In this document: positions 25,165 to 34,124 of the stretch, piece by piece | Layout: each line of letters begins with the position of its first letter | Numbering within the stretch: position 1 is the first letter of the stretch | From: Thalassolituus maritimus | Lineage (GTDB): Bacteria > Pseudomonadota > Gammaproteobacteria > Pseudomonadales > Oceanobacteraceae | Assembly (NCBI RefSeq): GCF_900156675.1 | Contig: NZ_FTOH01000006.1 | Location: forward strand, 1-64,000 | Direction: 5' to 3' | Length of the DNA stretch: 64,000 nt | The notes under the pieces: generated by a model | Database searches by the model: none | Seen by the model: the letters and a program-made list of their open reading frames with translations, nothing else | Told to the model about the DNA's origin: nothing | Program-made: the position numbers and the translations under genes

Positions 25165-25934
25165 TGTACCAACTCAGCCATATGACCTGGGAAGAAGTCG
25201 CCTCCGCTGTGGAGGGTGGAACAAACACTGCCATTCTGCCCATCGGAGCGACCGAGCAGCATGGCCCACATATGGGCTGTGGTATGGATACCGCGATTGC
25301 GCATCGGCTTTGCAGTGACGTTGCTAAAGAATCGGATGTCATTCTGTTACCGACTTTGCCATACGGGTGCTCGGTTGGACATTCCCGGCGCTGGCCAGGC
25401 ACTCTGGCGTTAAATCCGAAGACCTTAATTGATGTTATTTCAGATCTGGGCGACTGGGTAAAAAGCTCGGGTGTCAGACGCCTGGTGCTGGTCAACGGTC
25501 ATGTGACTAACGAAGCCCCGCTGCGCTGTGCGCTGGAAATTCTGCGCGCACGTCATGACGGTTTTATGGTGGCTTTGGTGAATACTGCACAGATTTCTGC
25601 ACGGGTTAAAGACGCGCATTTTGCCGATGCCGAAGATTGGCACGCCAACGATGCAGAGACGTCATTGATGATGCACCTATACCCTGAAATCGTACGCGAG
25701 AATAAATTAGCGGAAGCCGATGATGAAGACAGAACCGGGAGCTGTCTGTTCAGTCACCCGGTTAACCGAACCAGTAAAAATGGCGTTACCGGCACGCCAT
25801 CAATCGCCAGCACAGAAAAGGGCGCTGAATTGTACCAATGGATGTGTGAAGATTTTTCTTCACTACTGCAACAGGCCGTTAAGGAAGAGGCCCCCCTTAA
25901 TCACAGATACTACGAGTCTGTACTTAAGATTTAA
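25164..25934 (+). CDS. Creatininase-family amidohydrolase
   Basis: A 256-residue metal-dependent hydrolase. Conserved metal and active-site motifs are present: [22 protein letters not shown] (Glu, His and Asp ligands), [26 protein letters not shown] and [13 protein letters not shown]. The family opens cyclic or linear amides (creatinine, formamidopyrimidine intermediates, mycofactocin peptide). In this operon, coupled to an importer facing a guanidine carboxylase, a substrate such as creatinine or another guanidino/amide compound is plausible but not proven. The start overlaps the ATPase stop (TGATG). Confidence 0.85.
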   Translation: MYQLSHMTWEEVASAVEGGTNTAILPIGATEQHGPHMGCGMDTAIAHRLCSDVAKESDVILLPTLPYGCSVGHSRRWPGTLALNPKTLIDVISDLGDWVKSSGVRRLVLVNGHVTNEAPLRCALEILRARHDGFMVALVNTAQISARVKDAHFADAEDWHANDAETSLMMHLYPEIVRENKLAEADDEDRTGSCLFSHPVNRTSKNGVTGTPSIASTEKGAELYQWMCEDFSSLLQQAVKEEAPLNHRYYESVLKI

Positions 25935-25953
25935 TCCTGCAAAGGACAAACCA

Positions 25954-27324
25954 ATGATCGACGTAAAATCTGACAGTGAAATTAACCGCATTCAGGAAGA
26001 ACTGCAGAAGAAAGGCGTGAAATACTGCATGGGAACCTATGTAGATATTCACGGTATTCCGAAAGGAAAAGTCGTTCCTATTTCCCATCTTCATCATATG
26101 GCCCACGGTTCTGAACTCTATACAGGCTATGCTCTGGATGGGTTAGGGCAGGCACCCAATGACGATGAAATTGCCTCTGTGCCTGATCTTGATCACATTA
26201 TTCAATTACCATGGCAGCCAGAGGTTGCCTGGATGCCAGCGGATAATACCCTCTATGGCGAGCCCTACATGCTCAACACCCGTGTTTTGCTGAAATCGGT
26301 GCTTGAGCAGGCAAAGGACATGGGTTTTGGTATGAACCTTGGTATTGAGGCTGAAGTTTTTCTGCTCAAGAAAAATGAAGACGGTAGCCTGGTTCCGCAA
26401 GACCCCAACGATAAACTGAAGAAGCCCTGTTATGACACCCAGTCATTCCTGAGTAATTTCAGCTGGCTCGACCGGATGGCAACTTCGATTAATGACCTCG
26501 GATGGGGGCTTTACTCTTTTGACCACGAAGACGCCAACGGTCAGTTTGAGTTCGATTTTAATTACGCAGATGCTGTTACATCGTGCGATCGTTTTACCTT
26601 CCTGAAAATGATGGCGAAAGAATATGCGAAGCAGGAAGGTCTGCTGGCGACCTTTATGCCGAAGCCATTTTCGAACAAAACCGGCAACGGCGCGCACTTT
26701 AATATGTCGCTTTACGACCTCGATACGAAAGAGAATCTGTTTCAGTGCAAACCCTCTGACGATCCTCATGGTCTTGGCTTAACCGAACTCGGTTATCAGT
26801 TTATTGCTGGTGTTCTGAAGCATGGCCCAGCATTGTGTGCTGTGTTTGCACCGACGGTGAATTCCTATAAGCGCCTCGTGCGTCAGGGAGATATGCCGTA
26901 CTTCACCTGGGCGCCGGTATTTAATTCTTACGGTTCAAATAACCGTACTAACTCGGTACGTGTGCCTATGGGCGGCGGCCGCTGTGAATCTCGTAATGCC
27001 GATGGAGCGACAAACCCATATCTTGCGTGCGCTCTGGTATTGGCTGCAGGCCTTGAAGGCATTCGCGAGAAGCTCGATCCTGGCAAGCCACAGGAAACTA
27101 ACCTCTACGAGCTGACCGAAGAAGAGCGTGAAGCGCGCGGTATCGGATTTTTACCACGCACATTAGATGAAGCGATCACAGCGTTTGAGAGTGATCCGTT
27201 CGTTGAAGAAGTGCTGGGTAAAGAATTACGTGCGGAGTTTATCCGCTACAAACGCGAAGAATGGAATGAGTATCATCGTTCAGTGAGCGAATGGGAAATC
27301 GAACGCTACAGTCATTTATTCTGA
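25954..27324 (+). CDS. Type III glutamine synthetase-like ligase (GlnT type)
   Basis: A 456-residue ATP-dependent ligase. Seen: an N-terminal beta-grasp domain ([21 protein letters not shown]), [32 protein letters not shown] (metal ligands), [14 protein letters not shown], and [29 protein letters not shown]. The last replaces the Arg/Glu pattern of GlnA and is typical of the GlnT/gamma-glutamylmethylamide group. It would join glutamate to ammonia or to an amine released by the preceding hydrolase. ATG 25954 has AAAGGA upstream; longer readings extend into the creatininase gene. It is 19 bases after that gene. Confidence 0.87.
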   Translation: MIDVKSDSEINRIQEELQKKGVKYCMGTYVDIHGIPKGKVVPISHLHHMAHGSELYTGYALDGLGQAPNDDEIASVPDLDHIIQLPWQPEVAWMPADNTLYGEPYMLNTRVLLKSVLEQAKDMGFGMNLGIEAEVFLLKKNEDGSLVPQDPNDKLKKPCYDTQSFLSNFSWLDRMATSINDLGWGLYSFDHEDANGQFEFDFNYADAVTSCDRFTFLKMMAKEYAKQEGLLATFMPKPFSNKTGNGAHFNMSLYDLDTKENLFQCKPSDDPHGLGLTELGYQFIAGVLKHGPALCAVFAPTVNSYKRLVRQGDMPYFTWAPVFNSYGSNNRTNSVRVPMGGGRCESRNADGATNPYLACALVLAAGLEGIREKLDPGKPQETNLYELTEEEREARGIGFLPRTLDEAITAFESDPFVEEVLGKELRAEFIRYKREEWNEYHRSVSEWEIERYSHLF

Positions 27325-27344
27325 GATTAACGGAGTAACTAGCA

Positions 27345-27791
27345 TTGAATAAAAAGGAACCTCTCAGTCGCATCAGTATCTCTTTGCCCGAGTCTCTTCT
27401 CAGTGGGCTGGATGAAATGGTTGCACGACGCGGTTTTGACAGCCGCTCGCAGGCCATCTGCGACATGATTAATCGCGACATTAACGAGCATCGCTCGCAG
27501 TCCGGTGATGAGGTCATGACAGGGACGTTAAATCTGGTTTATAACCATTCGATACCGGGGTTACATAAAAAGCTTTATGACCTGCAGTACAAGTACATTG
27601 ACGAGGTGATCAGCAATCTGAGTGTGAACCTAACTGATACCCACACACTGGCGGTGCTACTGGTACAGGGCCCGGCTGACCGACTTCGTATGATAGGCGA
27701 TCAGATGATCAGCCTGCGTGGTGTCGCGCATGGTAAATTGTTACTGAATTCTTATCTGATCCCGCCAATTCATCCATTACCTGAGTCTTAG
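27345..27791 (+). CDS. NikR-like ribbon-helix-helix regulator lacking nickel ligands
   Basis: A 148-residue protein: an N-terminal RHH DNA-binding domain (SRISISLPESLLSGLDEMVARRGFDSRSQAICDMINRDI) and a C-terminal ACT-like NikR domain (GTLNLVYNHSIPGLHKKL; HTLAVLLVQGPADRLRMIGDQMISLRGVAHGKLLL). Aligned by eye with E. coli NikR, the four nickel ligands His76, His87, His89 and Cys95 correspond to Tyr, Ser, Asn and Thr, so the high-affinity nickel site is absent. It may therefore sense another ligand, perhaps one linked to this pathway. It starts with TTG (27345) behind CGGAGT, 20 bases after the ligase gene, and is the last gene of the operon. Confidence 0.85.
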   Translation: MNKKEPLSRISISLPESLLSGLDEMVARRGFDSRSQAICDMINRDINEHRSQSGDEVMTGTLNLVYNHSIPGLHKKLYDLQYKYIDEVISNLSVNLTDTHTLAVLLVQGPADRLRMIGDQMISLRGVAHGKLLLNSYLIPPIHPLPES

Positions 27792-27928
27792 GCTCAGATT
27801 GCCTCCTTTCGAATAGTTATATTGCGCCATAGCCGTTACAGCCGCTTCCTCCAGGTCATTATTTTGGTAGTCTGCGGCCGGTTAACCAACTCAGTTTCCG
27901 TAATCTGCCTGACAAGGATAGTGGCATA

Positions 27929-28402
27929 ATGAAAGTGGTACTGATTTTTGTGCTGTGGCTCGTGACTTTGTCTGGCCTTATAGCCGGGGAGAGCTTAAGC
28001 GACGTATCTTCAGGCTCTGAGCGCTTTTACTCCAGTGAGCTAGATCTTCAGGTCGAGATCGGAGCTGACGAGCACTTTATGGCGATTAACAGGCTTCAGC
28101 ACTGGAACGTCAGGTTGATGCGCCTGGACGGTTCACCTGTCGCGATAAAGGCGCTGACGTTTGACGGTGGCATGCCAGCACACAGGCATGGCTTACCAAC
28201 GACACCGCAGACGAGCGTGTCGGGCGCAACTGCACAGATCAAGGGTATTCGCTTTTCCATGCCCGGCGTGTGGCGTTTAACTTTGGAGATGTCAACGGAA
28301 GGCGTTGATATAACCTTGGGCCTGGACGCTGATCTGAAATATGGGCAGCCACCGGATTTTCAGTCAGCAGATTTTAAGTCAGAAGGACTTATCGAGCTTT
28401 GA
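27929..28402 (+). CDS. FixH/YtkA-like periplasmic protein
   Basis: A 157-residue secreted protein. The signal MKVVLIFVLWLVTLSGLIAG is followed by a beta-sandwich-like domain with the motif FDGGMPAHRHGLPTTPQ (residues about 88-104) and IKGIRFSMPGVWRLTLEM, as in the FixH/YtkA-like family. The Met/His cluster could bind copper, but this is inference. It is followed after 24 bases by a dihaem peroxidase-like gene, a frequent pairing. The function is not established. Confidence 0.7.
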   Translation: MKVVLIFVLWLVTLSGLIAGESLSDVSSGSERFYSSELDLQVEIGADEHFMAINRLQHWNVRLMRLDGSPVAIKALTFDGGMPAHRHGLPTTPQTSVSGATAQIKGIRFSMPGVWRLTLEMSTEGVDITLGLDADLKYGQPPDFQSADFKSEGLIEL

Positions 28403-28426
28403 GCTGAGCATAGAAAGGGATATTTC

Positions 28427-29695
28427 ATGCAGAGCGATCAATCAAATTCTATTCACTGGTTACTCGCCAGTATTATCTTTCTTTTGCTGGTACTTTTGGC
28501 AGGCTTGAAAGTAATTGCCCCTGCGCCAATCTCAGGAGAGTCTGAGGTAGCAACCTGGAGCCCAGAGGAAATCGCGTTACTTCGTTCGTTGTCGCTTCAG
28601 CGAGACGGAGAATTACCTTCTTATGAAGGGCGCACCAACGAGTACGAAGGCTCTGCGGCAGCCGCTTCCCTTGGGCATCAGCTATTTTTTGATACTGACC
28701 TCAGTCGAACTGGTGCAACTTCCTGTGCCAGCTGTCATCAGCCCGATAAAGCCTTCACCGATGGATTAGCTCATCCGGCGACTCACGTTCAGGCTGCGCC
28801 GCGTAATACCCCCACGTTAATAGGAGCGGCCTCATCGCCCTGGCAGTTCTGGGATGGTCGCAGTGATAGCCTATGGGCACAAGCCCTCGAAGCTCTGGAG
28901 AGTCCGTTGGATCATGGGCTGTCGAGGTCGGACATCGTATCGTTGGTTAGCACGAAATACCGACCTGAATACGAAGCGTTATTTGGAGAACTGCCGGCAT
29001 CTGATGACAGTGCTGAAGTTGATCGTGCGTTTACTAATGTCGGTAAAGCCATCGGTGCGTACGTTGCTATGCTCAAGCCAGCGCCAGCAAAGTTTGATCG
29101 TTATGTGGCCAGTCTGTCGTCCACTGAGCCATCTGGTGAGCCTGTTGAGCTACTGACTAAAACTGAAATTGCAGGGCTGAAGCTGTTTATCAGCGAGGAC
29201 AAAGGGCAGTGCATTTCCTGCCACAATGGTCCGCTTTTTACTAACAACGAGTTCAAGTCGATTAACGTACCCGATTTTTCTGGAACAGACAGTGGCAGGC
29301 TGCTGGGTGCAGAGCAGGCTTTGCGAAATCCGTTCAATTGCCTTGGCAATTATAGCGCCGCCGAAAAAGAAAGCTGTGGTGAGCTTCTCTACATCAAGAA
29401 GGACGACCCGGAGCTATACGCCGCTTTTAAAGTCCCCACGCTGCGTAATCTCAGTTCTACCGCTCCCTACATGCATTCAGGGATCTTCCCTAGCCTGTCC
29501 GATGTTCTGAAGTACTACAACCATCCACTGCAACGTGCCAATGACCATCTGGACATCGTACCGCTGGGTATGTTTCCACACGAATTGCAGCAACTTGAAG
29601 CCTTTCTGATGACTCTGGAAAGTGGTGTTGATATCGCCCCTGAATGGCTCAGACCACCGAACAAGCGTCAGGTCGCAATGATCGAATATGAATAG
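28427..29695 (+). CDS. Dihaem cytochrome c peroxidase / MauG-family protein
   Basis: A 422-residue periplasmic protein held by an N-terminal helix (WLLASIIFLLLVLLAGLKVI). Two c-type haem sites are present: CASCHQ (residues about 100-105) and CISCHN (about 262-267). Other family patterns are LGHQLFFDTDLSRTGATSCASCH, APRNTPTLIGA, FWDGRSDSLWAQA and FKVPTLRNLSSTAPYMHSG. Members either reduce peroxide or, like MauG/MbnH, oxidise a partner protein. It needs cytochrome c maturation and a redox partner. Its neighbours are the FixH-like protein before and a multi-pass membrane protein after, probably one operon. Confidence 0.9.
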   Translation: MQSDQSNSIHWLLASIIFLLLVLLAGLKVIAPAPISGESEVATWSPEEIALLRSLSLQRDGELPSYEGRTNEYEGSAAAASLGHQLFFDTDLSRTGATSCASCHQPDKAFTDGLAHPATHVQAAPRNTPTLIGAASSPWQFWDGRSDSLWAQALEALESPLDHGLSRSDIVSLVSTKYRPEYEALFGELPASDDSAEVDRAFTNVGKAIGAYVAMLKPAPAKFDRYVASLSSTEPSGEPVELLTKTEIAGLKLFISEDKGQCISCHNGPLFTNNEFKSINVPDFSGTDSGRLLGAEQALRNPFNCLGNYSAAEKESCGELLYIKKDDPELYAAFKVPTLRNLSSTAPYMHSGIFPSLSDVLKYYNHPLQRANDHLDIVPLGMFPHELQQLEAFLMTLESGVDIAPEWLRPPNKRQVAMIEYE

Positions 29696-29766
29696 ACCGG
29701 ATGCCTGACGAGTTACTAAAGCATCGCGCTCGTACTGATTTCTGAAATTACCTTGAGATATCTCTA

Positions 29767-30762
29767 ATGAAAATACGCTATTTTGCAGTTTTGCTGTGTC
29801 TAATGCCTTTGCCGGCTCTGGCCCATGTACGTTGGTTTGTACCGGTGGGAACGGACCTACCCGTGATGAGCTTACCAACAGACTGGCTTGCCGTACTTCT
29901 TGTGAGTGGTGCGTTAGTGTTTATGGCCTCGGTCTTCGTTGTCGCGAGAATCGCAGCTCAGTCGGATGCACTTAGCCGCTTTGTATTTTCGCCCTTGAAA
30001 AGTAAGCATCATATGGAGTGGTACCTGCTTTTTCTGCTGGTCAATCTGGTGTTCGTTCATAATCTTTTGGAAGGTGAGTTTCTCGGTCCTCACTTTTTCG
30101 TTATGCCGGATGCCATGATGATCGGTGTGGTACTGCAGGCAATGGTACTTATTCTATCGGTTGTATCACTGTTGGTGACGGGGGTGCTGCTATTGGTTGT
30201 AGCGCTCTGTGGGGTCATTGTTTTTTCGTTTGAGAGTGGTATCGATTACTTCTTTGAAATCGTCGCTCTGGGATTAGCGTATATCCTTGTCTCAACACGG
30301 ATCAATACGCTCGACCGGAGTGCTTTTGCGCGATTCGGAATCGAACGTGTCGCTCACCTGGCACCTTCAGTGCTAAGGATAGGCCTCGGACTCCAGCTGG
30401 TGGTTCTGGCGATTCACAACAAGTTGTACGAGCCCGCAGCAACGTATTTCTTTCTCAGCGAGCACCCTTACTATAATTTCCCGCAATACTTGGGTTGGAC
30501 AGAATTCACGCACCTGCACTTCGCTCTGGCGGCAGGTGTTTTTGAAGCAGCCTTTGGAATTATGCTGATGTTAGGCCTCGCGACACGCTATGTACTTCTT
30601 GTTGTCAGTTTCTTCTTTGTTTCAACGGGTATTATTTCGGGGCTTGAAGAAGTGATGGGTCACTTGCCGATTTTCGGGGTCATCGCCGTCTTGTTTGTTG
30701 CCGGTGATCGGCGTTCTTCAGATACACAGCAGGGGCCGCTGCTCGCACCGAGCCCCGCTTAG
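29767..30762 (+). CDS. Multi-pass membrane protein with mature N-terminal His (DoxX-like C-terminal half)
   Basis: A 331-residue protein. A signal peptide (MKIRYFAVLLCLMPLPALA) would leave His-Val-Arg-Trp-Phe at the mature N-terminus. About eight membrane helices follow. The C-terminal half (VLRIGLGLQLVVLAIHNKLYEP, HFALAAGVFEAAFGIMLMLGLATRYVLL) resembles the DoxX-type helical pattern. A free N-terminal His can ligate copper as in His-brace proteins, but no second His is placed with confidence. It follows the dihaem protein by 71 bases. The role is unknown; a link to the preceding redox proteins is suggested by order only. Confidence 0.65.
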   Translation: MKIRYFAVLLCLMPLPALAHVRWFVPVGTDLPVMSLPTDWLAVLLVSGALVFMASVFVVARIAAQSDALSRFVFSPLKSKHHMEWYLLFLLVNLVFVHNLLEGEFLGPHFFVMPDAMMIGVVLQAMVLILSVVSLLVTGVLLLVVALCGVIVFSFESGIDYFFEIVALGLAYILVSTRINTLDRSAFARFGIERVAHLAPSVLRIGLGLQLVVLAIHNKLYEPAATYFFLSEHPYYNFPQYLGWTEFTHLHFALAAGVFEAAFGIMLMLGLATRYVLLVVSFFFVSTGIISGLEEVMGHLPIFGVIAVLFVAGDRRSSDTQQGPLLAPSPA

Positions 30763-30795
30763 AACTACTGGGGGCCTCAAGATCAGCTTATCGGG

Positions 30796-31701
30796 CTAGC
30801 TTTTCCGGGCTAGCCACATGCGTACAGCGCTCCAGCGGTTTACCACGAGTGACAGAAAAATCAGCGAGCAGCCGAAGAGTTGGCTGAGAGACATGGTTTC
30901 TCCGAACCAGAGCGCAGCGAAGGTCGCTGTCCAGACCGGTTCTACGATCATGATTACCGCGGCGTGCGAGGGCGTTGTCATACCCTGTGCATAGGTCTGC
31001 AGAAAAAAGCGCGCAGCCGTACCAACAGTGACACTCAGAAGGAGCCACCACCACATGTCTGCGGTCCAGGTATCCGGCCATTCTTCCACACCCGCTGACA
31101 GGGCGATAGCAACGATCCCCACAATCGATAGCTGAATAGCACTGAGTGCCAGCGCGGGCACGTGCGCCGCAGCCCTTCCGTTAAGGATAAAGGTCATTGA
31201 TAGCAAAAGTGCAGCGGTGAAGAACAGCAGTTGGCTCAGTTCAGGTCTGAAACCATGCTGCAATGAGAGTAGCCCCATGCCTGCAAATGCCAGAGGCAGA
31301 GCAATCCAGCTGGCACGCGACATCGCATCACCGAAGAACAGCCAACTAATGAGCGGAACCAGAACAACCGCGAGGCTAGTAATAAAAGATCCTTCTCCGA
31401 GATGTGTGGCATAGAAGAGCCCCATGATCCAGGTACTCATAGCGATGCCGAACAGTATTCCTACGCCCGATGAGGCTTTCCATTGATGTTTGGTTAACTT
31501 CTTAAGCCCTGAATATCCGGGGATGGCCAAAAGCAAGCCCGCGAACAGGAAGCGAGTGCCGATAAACAACAGAGGAGGGAATCCGTCGAGTGCTTCTTTT
31601 GAAAACATCCAGCTGATCGCTGCAAGAACGGTCACGAGTAACAACATCATGTCGGCTTTGAAAACAACGGGGCTGGCGGAGGTGTGCGACACGAATATCA
31701 C
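30796..31701 (-). CDS. DMT-superfamily transporter (EamA domains)
   Basis: A 301-residue inner-membrane protein with ten hydrophobic helices in two EamA repeats. First half: [43 protein letters not shown]. Second half: [43 protein letters not shown], with the repeat-end motif [16 protein letters not shown], typical of drug/metabolite exporters. The substrate is unknown. The GTG at 31701 gives a short lead of 17 residues; an ATG pair at 31650/31647 is an alternative start. It is divergent from the chemoreceptor gene with about 140 bases between. Confidence 0.85.
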   Translation of the reverse strand: MIFVSHTSASPVVFKADMMLLLVTVLAAISWMFSKEALDGFPPLLFIGTRFLFAGLLLAIPGYSGLKKLTKHQWKASSGVGILFGIAMSTWIMGLFYATHLGEGSFITSLAVVLVPLISWLFFGDAMSRASWIALPLAFAGMGLLSLQHGFRPELSQLLFFTAALLLSMTFILNGRAAAHVPALALSAIQLSIVGIVAIALSAGVEEWPDTWTADMWWWLLLSVTVGTAARFFLQTYAQGMTTPSHAAVIMIVEPVWTATFAALWFGETMSLSQLFGCSLIFLSLVVNRWSAVRMWLARKS

Positions 31702-31842
31702 TTCTCAAAAACACGGATGGGGCGCGAGTATTCCACAGGCTGGCTCATTCGGACAGATGGGATTATGCCAATTCCCGAGCCTGACTTTCACAAATCAGAA
31801 ACACTGCTACTATTTTTCATACAGGCCACCCGGACAAACATT

Positions 31843-33399
31843 ATGCGTAAGAACTTACCCGTAACTGACAAGGAACGTACTTTCTCTGAAGATCAGAAGT
31901 TGATCTCCTCCACCGATCTGAAGGGCAAGATCGTTCACTGTAATGACGCCTTTGTTGAAGTTAGCGGGTATTCGCGTGAGGAGCTCATTGGCCAGCCTCA
32001 TAATATTGTTCGTCATCCGGATATGCCCGTCGAAGCCTATGAATCGATGTGGAAGGAGCTGAAAGCAGGTTCACCCTGGATGGGGCTGGTGAAGAACCGT
32101 TGCAAAAACGGTGATTATTACTGGGTCAGCGCCTATGTCACTCCAGTCATAGAAGGTGGGGTTGCGGTCGGTTATGAGTCAGTGCGTACTGCACCTTCCC
32201 GGGATCAGATTGCCAGAGCTGAAGCCGCTTACCGTGGTCTGAATGATGGGTCGTGGCTCAGAAAGCAGCGCCTGAAGAAGATCCGACAGCAGATTACATT
32301 GCCTGTTGTTCTCCTTCTTATGATTTTTGCGGGCTTTCAGATCAATGGTGTTAATGGAGCCATTGAGGGGGCGTCGTTTGGAGCGATTGGCGTGTTGCTC
32401 TTTTCTATCGCACGCCTGAAGCGCCGCTTGAGAGATCTGTCGGTTCAGTCTTCTGGTTTCTTTAACGATCCACTTGCTGCGCGGGTCTATCATAATCGCG
32501 ATGATGCTGCTGGGCAGGTGGCGATGGCACTCACCAGTCAGAATGCACGCCTGGATACGATTCTCACCCGTATCGAAGATGCTGCTCAGGCCATGTCGGT
32601 AAAAACTGCTGAGGGATTGAGTAAGTCTATGAGTGCGCACGGCCAGATAGAAAAGCAGCAGGGTGAAAGCCAGCGTATTACTGAGGCGATGCGCGAAGTC
32701 AGTAATGCGATCGAAACAACGACCAAAAACATCCATGAGACGGCGGTGAACTCGGTGCAGGTACAGACTCTGGTTAAGTCAGGGACAGACCTGGCATCAA
32801 GTACCCACAAAGCTATTGAAGCCCTGAATGAGATCACTGAGAAAGTTACGGAGACGGTCCGGACCATTGAGTCTGAGACGTCACGGATTTCCGCCGCAGC
32901 CGGCGTCATTGAAGATATTGCTGAGCAAACTAACCTGCTTGCACTGAATGCGGCAATTGAGTCGGCACGCGCCGGAGAGCAAGGTCGCGGATTTGCTGTT
33001 GTCGCTGATGAAGTCCGGACTCTCGCGCAGAAAACTCAGGATACAACGAGCGATATTCACCGCGTGATAAACGATTTGTCGGTCAGTGTTTCTGCGGCAG
33101 TTGACATGGCTGCAGGAGGTTCGGAGTCTGCAGCAGGTGGTCTGAGTAAGGTCAACGAAATGGAAATCATGCTTAAGAGTATTTCGTCGGCGGTTGATGA
33201 TATCGCTACAGTATCCGACTCAATGGCTGAGTCGGCGAAACGTCAGGCGGTGCTGACTAACGAAATGACGGAGCAGGTCGGAAATGTATCAGAGCTGGCT
33301 AAGGGCTCACTTAGCCAGTCTAACGAGGCCGCGTCGACGATGCAGGACATTGGGCGTCTCTCCACCGGTCTGCGCGATCTGGTTCAGCGCTTTCGCTGA
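31843..33399 (+). CDS. Aer-like PAS-domain methyl-accepting chemotaxis protein
   Basis: A 518-residue receptor. An N-terminal PAS domain (residues about 20-130: [37 protein letters not shown]) resembles Aer, which holds FAD to sense redox state. Two closely spaced hydrophobic helices ([35 protein letters not shown], about 145-185) anchor it without a periplasmic domain. The cytoplasmic signalling hairpin has the conserved tip [38 protein letters not shown]. It signals to CheA/CheW for aerotaxis or energy taxis. The ATG at 31843 opens the PAS lead; longer readings run into the divergent gene's promoter. Confidence 0.9.
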   Translation: MRKNLPVTDKERTFSEDQKLISSTDLKGKIVHCNDAFVEVSGYSREELIGQPHNIVRHPDMPVEAYESMWKELKAGSPWMGLVKNRCKNGDYYWVSAYVTPVIEGGVAVGYESVRTAPSRDQIARAEAAYRGLNDGSWLRKQRLKKIRQQITLPVVLLLMIFAGFQINGVNGAIEGASFGAIGVLLFSIARLKRRLRDLSVQSSGFFNDPLAARVYHNRDDAAGQVAMALTSQNARLDTILTRIEDAAQAMSVKTAEGLSKSMSAHGQIEKQQGESQRITEAMREVSNAIETTTKNIHETAVNSVQVQTLVKSGTDLASSTHKAIEALNEITEKVTETVRTIESETSRISAAAGVIEDIAEQTNLLALNAAIESARAGEQGRGFAVVADEVRTLAQKTQDTTSDIHRVINDLSVSVSAAVDMAAGGSESAAGGLSKVNEMEIMLKSISSAVDDIATVSDSMAESAKRQAVLTNEMTEQVGNVSELAKGSLSQSNEAASTMQDIGRLSTGLRDLVQRFR

Positions 33400-33422
33400 C
33401 AGGCACCGGATTATTCCGAAGA

Positions 33423-33938
33423 TTAGTCGTTCTGAAGCTCAACCATCAGGTCGTCTGAGAGTGCTTCCAGGGCGTCACTGACGTCATCATGATCCAGGGT
33501 ATCCGGTACACTGGCGCGAATTTCACTCCTGAACAGAGGAACCGCAGACATCTCTGCAGGTTCGCAACTGGTGCTCAGCTCGAGTACGTTTACGCCTATC
33601 TGCGCCAGGGCTTGAGATACCTCCCTGACAATGCCCGGGCGGTCATTCCCTACCACACTAAGGCTGACAATGTGAGTCGCCTTAGACGCGAGGGGAGTGG
33701 CCGGATTTTCAACCCGGACCAGAAGCCCGGAGCTGTCGAGGCTGGACAGAGCGGCAACTAACTTACTCTTGTGTTCACTATCGATACTGATGCGCAGGAT
33801 TCCTGCGAATTTGCCTGCCATCTGAGCCATACGGCTTTCGAGCCAGTTGCCCTGATGATCGGCAATCACAGAAGACAACTTCTCTACAATCCCTGGTTTA
33901 TCGTCAGCAATGACGGTCAGAACGAGAAAGTCAGGCAT
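33423..33938 (-). CDS. GcvR-like protein with two ACT domains
   Basis: A 171-residue cytoplasmic protein made of two ACT domains. The first is VLTVIADDKPGIVEKLSSVIADHQGNWLESRMAQMAGKFAGILRI; the second is VSLSVVGNDRPGIVREVSQALAQIGVNVLELSTSCEPA. This is the layout of the glycine cleavage repressor GcvR, which binds glycine and the activator GcvA. DKPGIV and DRPGIV are the ligand-loop motifs. It is a single gene between the chemoreceptor (convergent, 24 bases) and homoserine dehydrogenase (divergent). No gcvA is visible here, so the partner is elsewhere or absent. Confidence 0.85.
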   Translation of the reverse strand: MPDFLVLTVIADDKPGIVEKLSSVIADHQGNWLESRMAQMAGKFAGILRISIDSEHKSKLVAALSSLDSSGLLVRVENPATPLASKATHIVSLSVVGNDRPGIVREVSQALAQIGVNVLELSTSCEPAEMSAVPLFRSEIRASVPDTLDHDDVSDALEALSDDLMVELQND

Positions 33939-34124
33939 GCTTGATCCTTACGAATTATTTTTAGATCAGAAACGTTATCACAGGCTTATGAGGCTTCCTA
34001 TTCTAATGCAGTAATTTATAACCTCAGGGATTTCGTCCAGCCTCTAATATGATACATTTACGCCCCAAACCCTTATGGGCATGGTAACAAGCCATGTCTG
34101 ATCGACCTGACAGGAGATTTGATC

